Source of the DNA: Methanosphaera sp.
GTDB taxonomy: Archaea; Methanobacteriota; Methanobacteria; Methanobacteriales; Methanobacteriaceae
Direction: 5' to 3'
Length of the DNA stretch: 64,000 bases
Assembly (NCBI GenBank): GCA_017431845.1
Contig: JAFRKG010000076.1
Coordinates: forward strand, 1-64,000
Both the position numbers and the translations under genes were made by a program. The notes beneath the pieces were generated by a model. It made no database searches, was not told where the DNA came from, and worked only from the letters and a program-made list of their open reading frames with translations. Within the stretch, counting starts at the first letter, position 1; each line of letters starts with the position of its first letter. Below are positions 29,087 through 37,699 of this stretch, piece by piece.

Positions 29087-30814
29087 TTACATTATGTTGT
29101 ATTTTTGTAATAATAAGAATTCTTCTGTGGTTAATTTTTTACCATCTTTGAATTTTTGGAAGATTTCTTCAGCTAATTCTTTTTCTTTCTTATCATTATC
29201 GTTTTTATCATCAGATTTTCTGGTTCTTGGTTTAGCTTTTGCTTGGTCCATGAATTTGTTTACTTTTCTGATTTCTGAAAGTTTATCTTTAACTTCTTCG
29301 TGTTTTGCTGTAGCTGCATTTCTTGAGTTGATGAAGTCTTGGTGTTTACTATCAGCTTTTTCTCTGATACCATCAATTTGGTTGAAGTATTCAATCATTT
29401 CTTCATGTACTGCTTGTGCTTTGTCAGATAATTCAACTACTTTTTGGTGGTAGTTTTCTGATTTTTCTTTTAATGCGTCTGCAGTTTTTTCTTCTTCTTC
29501 ATCACTTTGGATTTTCTTGAGTTGTTTTGTTAAGTCAGATACTCTTTTTACAAGCTCGTTTTCTTTTCTGATGTCTAATACTTTTGTTTGTATTGTTTTA
29601 TCGATTTTGTTGATTTCTGCTTGTATGTTTGAGATTTCTTTTTTACCAGAGTTCCATTCAACTTTTTTAAGTTCTTCGTTACATTCGTTTCTTAATTCTT
29701 TGTTTTCGTGAACTTGTTTGTTGATTTCATCTCTTTCGTTTCTTTTTTCTAAAGCTACTTTAAGTGTGTCTTTGAGTTCTTGGTTTAATTCGTCACGTTC
29801 TTTACGGTAAACTTTAGTTTCTTCGTTCATTCGATCTCTTACATTTTTGAGTTCTGTGAGTTCTGCTTCTAAAGTTCTTTTTACTTGTAATAATTGTTGG
29901 AAGTTTAGTTTTGAGTAGTCGATTGCAGGTTCTTCTTCAACTTCTTCTGCTTCTGTTTCTTCTGCATCTTCTGCTTCTTCTTCAGGAGCTTCTTCAGCTT
30001 CAGTTTCTGCTTCTTCTTCAGCTGGTTCTTCAGCTGGTTCTTCAGCTGGTTCTGCTTCTTCAGCAACTTCTTCTGTTTCTTCTACAGCTTCTTCAGCAGT
30101 TTCTTCAACTACAGTTTCTTCTTCAGTAGTGGTATTTTCTATTGTTTCTTCTTGTGTTTCTTCTACTACTTCTTTAGTGTTTATTTCTTCATCTGCCATG
30201 ATATCAAGTACCTTCCTTAGGTCTTTTTCATTTATTTCATAATCGGCGTGTTCTTTTAAAATTGGTTTTGCATTATATGCTATTCCTATTTTAGCATTTT
30301 TTATCATTTCAAGGTCATTTGCCCCATCACCAATAGCTACACACTCTTCTAGTGTGATTCCGATTTCGTCAACTAGTTGCCTTAGGACATCAACTTTGTC
30401 TTGAGTTATTAGTGGTCCAGATACTTCTCCAGTAAGTTTTCCATTTTCTACTTCTAAAACATTACAAAATGCGTAGTCTGCATTTATTTTTTCTTTTATT
30501 TTGTAGGCTATAACATCAAAACTTCCTGTGATTATTGCAATTTTATATCCTTGTTTTTTTAATTCTGCTGTTGTTTCTTCAGCTCCCGGGTTTAAGGATA
30601 TGTTTTGCATTACTTCATCGATTTCGGCCGTTGTGATGCCCTCTAATTTTTTTACTCGTTGTCTTATTGACTCTTCAAAAGGAATTTTTCCTTGCATTGC
30701 TTGTAGTGTAATGTCACCAATTTCTTTTTCAATACCTTTTATTTTTGCTATTTCATCTATTGTTTCTGTGTCTATTAAGACATTGTCTAGATCAAATACT
30801 ACCAATTTAATCAA
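29087..30814 (-). CDS. serB: SerB-type HAD phosphatase fused to an acidic linker and coiled-coil domain
   Basis: 575 residues; normal SerB proteins are about 210. Residues 1-210 are a phosphoserine phosphatase-like HAD domain: LVVFDLDNVLID (nucleophile Asp), IITGSFDVIAYK, TQDKVDVL, and AIGDGANDLEMIKNAKIGIAYNAKP. Residues about 211-300 are almost only Glu, Ala, Thr, Pro and Val. Residues about 300-560 form a long coiled coil like the stand-alone archaeal coiled-coil proteins. The start is TTG 30814, 3 bases after GGTGAT. It probably makes serine from phosphoserine; the purpose of the tail is unknown. No frame break separates the parts. Confidence 0.85.
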   Translation of the reverse strand: MIKLVVFDLDNVLIDTETIDEIAKIKGIEKEIGDITLQAMQGKIPFEESIRQRVKKLEGITTAEIDEVMQNISLNPGAEETTAELKKQGYKIAIITGSFDVIAYKIKEKINADYAFCNVLEVENGKLTGEVSGPLITQDKVDVLRQLVDEIGITLEECVAIGDGANDLEMIKNAKIGIAYNAKPILKEHADYEINEKDLRKVLDIMADEEINTKEVVEETQEETIENTTTEEETVVEETAEEAVEETEEVAEEAEPAEEPAEEPAEEEAETEAEEAPEEEAEDAEETEAEEVEEEPAIDYSKLNFQQLLQVKRTLEAELTELKNVRDRMNEETKVYRKERDELNQELKDTLKVALEKRNERDEINKQVHENKELRNECNEELKKVEWNSGKKEISNIQAEINKIDKTIQTKVLDIRKENELVKRVSDLTKQLKKIQSDEEEEKTADALKEKSENYHQKVVELSDKAQAVHEEMIEYFNQIDGIREKADSKHQDFINSRNAATAKHEEVKDKLSEIRKVNKFMDQAKAKPRTRKSDDKNDNDKKEKELAEEIFQKFKDGKKLTTEEFLLLQKYNIM

Positions 30815-30947
30815 AAGATCACCGATTATTTTTTAATAAATTTTCAAGATTTTTTTCTTGTATTTATTAAAGGATTTGGGTGTTTATGTGGTGGTTATTT
30901 GGAGAATAAATAAATTATCTTATTTTAGCATTGAATTGATAAAATAT

Positions 30948-31511
30948 TCAGTCTTCTATCAAGTATAATTCAGTTAAGCGTTCTTTAGTTTTTTGAACAC
31001 CTAATAATGCTTGATCAGCAGTTTTTGCTCCTGTACATACTACTTTACCAGATCCAAATAAGAGTAATACTACTTTAGGGTCAGATAATCTGTATACTAA
31101 ACCAGGGAATTGTTCAGGTTCGTATTCAGTGTTTTCTAAATCTAAAGCTACTGCTTCTAAGTTTAATACTTTTCCTAAATTAGCTGATGCTACGATGTTT
31201 TGAATTTTAATATCGTATTCTTCAGGAATTTCTGGATCTAATTCTCTGATTCTATCAACAGTCATTTTGATTGCTTTTAAAGAATCTTCAATACATTTTG
31301 CTCCAGTACAAACTAACTTACCTGATCCAAAGATTAAAGCAGCAGTTTTAGGTTCTTTAAGTTTAAATACTAAACCTGGAAATTGTTCTAGGTTGTATTC
31401 AACATTTTCTAAAGCTGGTGCAACTTTAGGTAATTCTAGTTTTCTTTCTTTTGAATCAAACAATGTTGCTGATGCTACGATGTTTTCAACTTTGATTTCT
31501 ACATCTGCCAT
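30948..31511 (-). CDS. tbp: TATA-box binding protein
   Basis: 187 residues, two repeats of about 90 residues: IVASATLFDSKERKLELP...FPGLVFKL...FGSGKLVCTGAK and IVASANLGKVLNLEAVAL...FPGLVYRL...FGSGKVVCTGAK. It bends promoter TATA boxes and recruits TFB and RNA polymerase. A GGAGG site precedes ATG 31511. The short acidic C-terminal tail (LYLIED) is typical. An upstream region near 31660-31720 holds three ACATTATGT-like repeats. Confidence 0.97.
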   Translation of the reverse strand: MADVEIKVENIVASATLFDSKERKLELPKVAPALENVEYNLEQFPGLVFKLKEPKTAALIFGSGKLVCTGAKCIEDSLKAIKMTVDRIRELDPEIPEEYDIKIQNIVASANLGKVLNLEAVALDLENTEYEPEQFPGLVYRLSDPKVVLLLFGSGKVVCTGAKTADQALLGVQKTKERLTELYLIED

Positions 31512-31776
31512 TATTTTTCCTCCATTAATGATAAAAAATTATGCATAAATTAAATATTTGGTTGAGAATTATTGTTAGTTAAAAGTAATAAAAAACTAAA
31601 AAATAATTAATTTCTTTGATAAAATCCGTATGGGAGTTTAAGAAATCAGTCAACCGCTATTTACATTATGTTTAATACATTATGTAATTTATTTAAAAAA
31701 TACTAAATAACATATTATGTATTTATATATGTAACTTTTTACTTTATAAATATACCTATATTTTATAGGTGGGTGT

Positions 31777-31879
31777 TGTCAAAATGTGTGGTGAAGTTAC
31801 CTTTTCCATCATAAAAATGCGTTTCGAGAATCCCATCTTTCAAGCTTCAAATTTAGTCTAGATAAAAATCCACGTAATG
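31777..31879 (+). repeat. 103-bp direct repeat, copy A (solitary insertion-sequence end)
   Basis: This matches 37028-37130 over 103 bases with three mismatches and no gaps. The second copy is the left end of the transposase-bearing element at 37029-40228 and includes its terminal GTCAAGATGTGTGGTGA. Copy A is not followed by transposase sequence, so it is a stranded end or the product of a past recombination. The rest of the 31.5-33.0 kb gap holds only broken transposase pieces and AT-rich DNA. Confidence 0.85.
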
Positions 31880-32042
31880 AAATAGCTTGTATATATAAAA
31901 TATTTCAGTAAATATTAGTTATATGTGCTTATTGATGAAAATAAAAGATCCTAAGAATTTTCTCCGACACTCAGTTAGTGATGAATGTTGTAATAGGTTA
32001 TGTCACTTTTTTTAAATTTCTATTTTTACATAATGTTTTATA

Positions 32043-32260
32043 CATCGTTGGGCTAAAATTTGTGAATCTGAAGGTATTGAAGGTTTAAAACCTAATTATA
32101 AAGGTGGTAAGCCAGATAAAATAAGTAAGAAGATTTACATAAATTAGACCAAATCATTAAAGAAGAGGATGAAATTACTATTAATCCAAGTTCATGATTT
32201 GATTTTAAATGAATTTAATGTTGTTATAGTATGAAGCAAGTATGGGAGATTTAAACTAGT
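32043..32260 (+). pseudogene. Remnant of an IS630-like transposase N-terminus
   Basis: Translation gives WAKICESEGIEGLKPNY and KGGKPDKISK, then after a one-base frame change EDLHKLDQIIKEEDEITINP, and after further breaks YSMKQVWEI. This order fits the helix-turn-helix leader of IS630-type transposases (GLxxxxxxGGRPxKLTxEQ...YSxxxVWRxL). Several frameshifts and stops and no catalytic domain make it a dead fragment. Confidence 0.55.
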
Positions 32261-32529
32261 AAAACTTAATTATAACTGTAAAAATACCAAAGTTATTTCA
32301 AAATAATGTATAATTTAATAATTTTACATTTAATCTAGTTTTTAGGCATATTTTATTTATGTTTAATTAAATATTTTTTTCCACCAAAACATCTATCAAA
32401 TCATTATGTATATATGGTTTAAATAGTTTCATATATGAAAATTAACTGCTGAGAACACAGCAGGCATTATATTAAATAATAATGGAACTAACATCAATTT
32501 TCAAGCACGACATTTTATTATAAGAATAA

Positions 32530-32876
32530 ATGATGACCGGTTTTCTGAAGTTTCAGGTTCTTCCTATTGTCAAAGAAGACAACAATTACGCCCAGAAGTA
32601 TTTGAAGATGAAAATGATAAATTTATAAGAAACATATGAAGAATTAGAACATTTACATAAATACAATGGTAAAACATTACTAGAGCTGATACATCCATCA
32701 TAACATTATCCAATCATACTACAACTAAAGAAAAATTCGGATACAAATCTAAAATTGATGTTAAAAATATAATTCCAAGAGCAAGAATCTCCTGCATCAC
32801 AGATACCTTAACAAACATGATTGTTAGTGCTGATATAAATGTTGAAGCAAGCAGTAAAACCCTAAAATGGCAATAA
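32530..32876 (+). pseudogene. Remnant of an IS4-like DDE transposase
   Basis: Frame pieces read DDRFSEVSGSSYCQRRQQL then RPEVFEDENDKFIRNI, and after a stop and a frame change EELEHLHKYNGKTLL, ADTSIITLSNHTTTKEKFGY and IPRARISCITDTLTNMIVSADI. The order (SxSSYxQRRQxLRPEVF, then a first catalytic Asp in ADTS, then RARISxxxDxLxxxIVSADI) fits the front half of an IS4-family transposase. It is broken and lacks the second half. Confidence 0.55.
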
Positions 32877-33004
32877 ATCAAATAAATGAACTAGAAAATA
32901 TAATAGATTTACCCAACTCTATTAATGGGCTAAAAAAAAGGAATGAAAAATACTATTTAAAGTATTTTCATTTAATATTTAACTATTTATTTAATATGTG
33001 GAAT

Positions 33005-36000
33005 TTAAATTGTTTGGATGTCTTTGGTTGTTGCACGTGCTTCCAGGTAGCCCTGATTAGCACCAGTTACAAGCATTACCTCTTTAACCTTAGTATTGTT
33101 TGCAAGTTTGATGCCTGTAAGATCAACTTTGCCACCAGTTATATTGAAATATTTTGCATGACCATTTTCCTGGTATGTTTTTCCATTGATTTTCACACAT
33201 ACTTTATTTGTACCAACAAGATATTTGTCTTCAAAATCTGTGAATGTAGCCTTGAGACTTAAAACATTATTGTTTACAGTTGTATTTATGAAGTTAATGT
33301 TTACTTTGCTTCTTTGAACATTAAATATGGATGAGTTACGTGTATTAGGATAGAATGATGGATTGTCATATACTGCTTCCACAACATAATCTTTTGTACC
33401 ATTTGCATTCGCACCACCCATACCACTTGGTATATGGTATACATAGTTAACTACAGTTGAATTTACTTGTATTTTATTAACTATATGGTTGGAGCTTTTT
33501 ATTGTCACACCATTTACCTTAAATATTATACTTGCATTTTCTGTTAAACAGTTAGTGTTATTTGCATTTTTTGTAACATCATATAGTGTTGCAGTAAATA
33601 CAATGTCATTGTTTTGTCTGGTATTGTTTGGTGTGATGCTTACACTTACCTGTGCCTTTCTTTTTTGTATCTTTACATCAGCAACATTAGCTTTTGCTTC
33701 AACATACTTATAGTTTCCACTATAGCTTGCTGTTAGGTTTTTAGCATTACGGATATATTTTGTTGCCTGCAGGGTAAATGTTACGATTCCATCTTTTACT
33801 TTAAATTTGTATGGAGTTTTATCAGAGTTGAATTGTCCATCAATTCGTAGTGTACGTCCATTCATCTTAAATACAAGGTTTCCACCATCAACTGGGTTTC
33901 CATTTTCATCTGTAATGGTTGCTCTTAGTGTAATGTCTTCGCCTATTGTTCCAATAATCTCATAAACACTCACACTAACATTTAACTTTTTGGCAGTAAA
34001 TGTTGTGTTGGTGTTTGCTGCCCAGTATTCTCTGTCTAAGCTCATTACGTTTACATTATTAATTCCACCCTTATTGTTTGTGTAGCTTAGTTCATATTTT
34101 CCATAATTGTCAGTAATTACAATATATGTTTCATTGTTTACTTTTACATTTAATGGAGCATTCGTAATTGAATTATTTTCTTTATCCACAAATCTGCCTG
34201 TTATTTTAATAGTATCTCCTATTTTTATATCTTTAATAGGATCTACTGTTAGAACTGCATTATTTTCAACAGTGTAGACTTTTAGTATAACGGTTACATT
34301 TTCTTTTCCAACATCTTCCCAGTTTACACCATCAGAACTGGCAAAGGACGTGTTTGTTTTATGATGTTGTCTTGAAGTACATTCATAAGGCAAGGAATTG
34401 TTCTTAAATACTACTTTAAATGTATCATTTGCTGATATTGGAATGTATTCTGTTAGTTTTATGGTATGATAACCTGAAAATGGGCTTATACCACTTTGTG
34501 TGTGTTTTAATTCTTTGTTAACATAAATGTCAAAGTTATATTCAATATCTGGTTCTTCAAAGTAAGTACCTACGGCTGCTATCAAATCATCTTCTGAAGC
34601 TGTGTAAGTATTTGAGTAATACTTGTATTCTTGAGCGATAGCAGATATTTGACCTGCATCTGTCTGATAATTCTTATTGTATGGGACTGTATTGTTAAAG
34701 ATGTAAGCAGCATAAAATGGATATCCATCTATGCTTCTATCATAATAGGATAAGTAGAAATAACCATCTTTTCCCCAATTTGTACCCCAACTGTTTTTGA
34801 TTATCCATGCTCCATCTCCTGGAGGTGTCACCAAGAAGTTACTTGCAGAAAAATTATCATCCCAGCCAACAAGAGTCATAGCATGATTTTGAGATTTGTT
34901 TCCATTATAATAACGTGAAGCAGTTTCTTGGTTAAAGTATTTTGAACTTTCTCCAAAATATGATGCAATCATGAATGCTCCATGGTCCATTAATACTTTT
35001 TTAAATATGTCATTGTCTGTTGCATTCTGGCGTGATGGGATGAACATTACATCCTGTATGTGTATGCTTTCATTTTCAATGTTGATGTGTTGGGATACTT
35101 TTCCAAGTTCATCATATGTATCCCTCATTGTTGGGTATGGACCATACCAGTTTACAGTATACCCTACACCTGTAGATTGAATTGCACCTTCAACAATTCC
35201 ATTTACACCATTGAGTGAATATTGTAGCATTGTATTTTGCATATGGTCTTGTGAAAAGTCATATAGTTTTCCGGTTGATTTAAGCAGTGCTGATTCAAGA
35301 GCACCTGTTGTTGCAAATGTCCAGCAAGAACCCATAATTCCCTGGTCTCTAACAGGACCTACTAATCCTTCATCCTTTAAATTAAATTTTTCAGGAAGAG
35401 TATTATTGTAAACGGTCTGATTTTTCAGATTTAATTTTACTCCTTTATTAAACACATTTGTTGAATAATAAGTGTTGTTAACAGATACCCTGTCGTTATT
35501 GAATATGTTGTTACTGCTTATGTTTTCTGTTCCAAAAACAGTGTATACTGCAAGACCATTATCCTTGAATGTATTGTTTTCTAATGTGAGTTTAGAATCA
35601 TATGTGAATATCACATCGGAATTTCCGGATCCATGATTGTCAGTAAACGTTGAACTTTTAATGTTTATGTCTCCATTATCAAAGTATAATGTTCCTCCAA
35701 TCTCTAAATCTTTACGAAGGTGGGTGTTGTTTTTGATAGTGGAATTTTCGATGGATACATTTGCATATGATGTCCATACTGCTGCACCATCAAATGTTGC
35801 CTGAGTGTCTTTGATAGTTGAATTGCTAATGAATAAGTTACCTCCAAGCTGCATTATTGTTCCACCGAACTGACTGAAACCTTCATTAAATGTAGAGTTG
35901 ACGATTTTTACTTCATAACCGTCATTAATATCTGCAAAAATCATACCACCATTTTTAAATGCAGATACATCTGTAAAATCACAATTTATGACAGTTAAGT

Positions 36001-36790
36001 CGGATGTTTTTTTAACAGCAATTGCTCCTGCAGTTTCATAAGCTGTAAGATTTCTGAATTTGCTGTTGCGAACAGTTACCTGAACATTTTCTCCAAGTAT
36101 TGCATTGCTGTAGTGTGAATGTGAGTTAATAAAAGTTGAATTTTCAACTATTAATTCTCCGTCATAACAAGCAATATGTGACCATTTATTATCTGTTTCA
36201 CCTTCAAATGTAGAATTTACTACTGTCAGGTTACTGTCTCTACTTGTATAAATGTCTGAAGATTCACCACCATTATTTGAAATAAATCTTGAATTGTTGA
36301 TAACCACGTTACACTTTGTTAAACAAATTCCGCCAGTTGTTTCTGGAGATGAAGAATTTTGAATAGTGATGTTTTCAAGATGATAGGTTGCACTTGCCTG
36401 ATTTAAGTTTATTGTACCGTTGAATGCATTTTTGATTATCAGATTTTTTATTGTAATGTTTTCTCCAGTTACATCAAATACACTTGCTTTGCCTTTTGCA
36501 TCAATACTGTGTCCATCACCATCTAGGATATAGTTGTTTTTAGTTATGTTTATTCCACTGGTATAATTGTTGTCAGTGTTTGTATTATAAGCATAGTTCC
36601 TAGTTAATTTAACTTCTTTTTGACTTTCACTAATCTGCTTGTTTAAATTATTGAAGTTTTCCTCTGAAGGTTCTGTTTTTAATATTTTTTCAGTATGCTT
36701 CATTTCTGTTATGTTTTTTTCAGCTGAAACAGCAGATAAAGTGAATAATATGAATATAATTAAAGTAAATATAATTATTTTATTTTTAAT
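33005..36790 (-). CDS. Secreted adhesin-like protein with papain-type (C1A) peptidase domain, ATT start
   Basis: Starting at ATG 36703 the protein would lack a signal peptide. The open frame upstream encodes KNKIIIFTLIIFILFTLSAVSA, a clear signal peptide, and begins with ATT 36790, three bases after GAGGTGGT; there is no ATG, GTG or TTG before the in-frame TGA. This gives 1261 residues. Order: signal peptide; beta-helix repeats (about 60-440); papain-like domain with Cys near 488 (MGSCWTFATTGALES), His near 637 (NHAMTLVGWDD) and Asn near 665 (IIKNSWGTNWGKDGYF); then Ig-like beta-sandwich repeats. No C-terminal membrane anchor is seen. Probably a surface protein that processes or binds host or microbial material. 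Confidence 0.85.
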   Translation of the reverse strand: MKNKIIIFTLIIFILFTLSAVSAEKNITEMKHTEKILKTEPSEENFNNLNKQISESQKEVKLTRNYAYNTNTDNNYTSGINITKNNYILDGDGHSIDAKGKASVFDVTGENITIKNLIIKNAFNGTINLNQASATYHLENITIQNSSSPETTGGICLTKCNVVINNSRFISNNGGESSDIYTSRDSNLTVVNSTFEGETDNKWSHIACYDGELIVENSTFINSHSHYSNAILGENVQVTVRNSKFRNLTAYETAGAIAVKKTSDLTVINCDFTDVSAFKNGGMIFADINDGYEVKIVNSTFNEGFSQFGGTIMQLGGNLFISNSTIKDTQATFDGAAVWTSYANVSIENSTIKNNTHLRKDLEIGGTLYFDNGDINIKSSTFTDNHGSGNSDVIFTYDSKLTLENNTFKDNGLAVYTVFGTENISSNNIFNNDRVSVNNTYYSTNVFNKGVKLNLKNQTVYNNTLPEKFNLKDEGLVGPVRDQGIMGSCWTFATTGALESALLKSTGKLYDFSQDHMQNTMLQYSLNGVNGIVEGAIQSTGVGYTVNWYGPYPTMRDTYDELGKVSQHINIENESIHIQDVMFIPSRQNATDNDIFKKVLMDHGAFMIASYFGESSKYFNQETASRYYNGNKSQNHAMTLVGWDDNFSASNFLVTPPGDGAWIIKNSWGTNWGKDGYFYLSYYDRSIDGYPFYAAYIFNNTVPYNKNYQTDAGQISAIAQEYKYYSNTYTASEDDLIAAVGTYFEEPDIEYNFDIYVNKELKHTQSGISPFSGYHTIKLTEYIPISANDTFKVVFKNNSLPYECTSRQHHKTNTSFASSDGVNWEDVGKENVTVILKVYTVENNAVLTVDPIKDIKIGDTIKITGRFVDKENNSITNAPLNVKVNNETYIVITDNYGKYELSYTNNKGGINNVNVMSLDREYWAANTNTTFTAKKLNVSVSVYEIIGTIGEDITLRATITDENGNPVDGGNLVFKMNGRTLRIDGQFNSDKTPYKFKVKDGIVTFTLQATKYIRNAKNLTASYSGNYKYVEAKANVADVKIQKRKAQVSVSITPNNTRQNNDIVFTATLYDVTKNANNTNCLTENASIIFKVNGVTIKSSNHIVNKIQVNSTVVNYVYHIPSGMGGANANGTKDYVVEAVYDNPSFYPNTRNSSIFNVQRSKVNINFINTTVNNNVLSLKATFTDFEDKYLVGTNKVCVKINGKTYQENGHAKYFNITGGKVDLTGIKLANNTKVKEVMLVTGANQGYLEARATTKDIQTI

Positions 36791-37027
36791 ATTACCACCT
36801 CTATTTCATTTGATTAAATATATTAATACTTGTTACTCATTAGAATATGGTAACTCATTGTAAATGTAATATTTTTTTTGATATATCGTGAAAATAGAAG
36901 AACGTCTTACAATGTATTATATATTTTAACCATACTCTTGTATAATAAACTAACCAATTTCTATTGATTAATTACAATGTTTATATTTTTTAATTATTAA
37001 ATAATTTTTTATAAATTATAATGGTGG

Positions 37028-37130
37028 TGTCAAGATGTGTGGTGAAGTTACCTTTTTCATCATAAAAATGCATTTCGAGAATCCCATCTTTCAAGCTTCA
37101 AATTTAGTCTAGATAAAAATCCACGTAATG
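37028..37130 (+). repeat. 103-bp direct repeat, copy B (left end of the outer insertion sequence)
   Basis: Same length as copy A at 31777-31879, differing at three positions. It starts with the terminal sequence of the outer element and ends just before the 3' end of its transposase remnant. The two copies, in direct orientation about 5.25 kb apart, bracket the adhesin gene and the older transposase fragments. Confidence 0.85.
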
Positions 37131-37699
37131 TTTTAAATTTATTTTTAAAGATTTGGTGCAAGATCACCAAAAATACGCTCAATCCAATTACTAGTTCGTT
37201 CAATAAAACTATCTTCAAGAAACATAGTTAAATAACGAGAATAAGGACGAATCTTTTTATCAACAATCTCATTAATAACATTCGAAAACTCTTCACGCCT
37301 ACTAAAAATATTATCCAATATATCTAATACTTCAAATCTATTTTCTACTTCGTAAATTTGATAAACTTCTTCCAAATAATTTTTATATTCCATATGGGTC
37401 TCTTTTCTGAGATATTGTTCTCTTTTACATGATTGTATAAGTATTTATTGATGTTTTGTTTTGCATAGAATTAACAGAATTGGTGTTTGAACCCTAAATC
37501 TTGTATTGGTTTTCTATAAGCAATATGTAAGTCAGTTGTAATTGCTTTACGAGGTTGATTAAGAGTAGCATTCCGTAAGAAATTATAAACTTCAGTACTG
37601 TTTTCTTCTTCAACTATTTTATAATCCACCAATGTTCTATGATGTACATCAAATAATGCAAAGAAATAAACATAATTATCACCAATTTCATCTATTTTA

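Noticed and set aside
29911-30129. Leucine-rich open frame opposite the SerB linker
   Set aside because: It is the complement of the Glu/Ala-rich repeat of the real gene; low complexity and no ribosome site.
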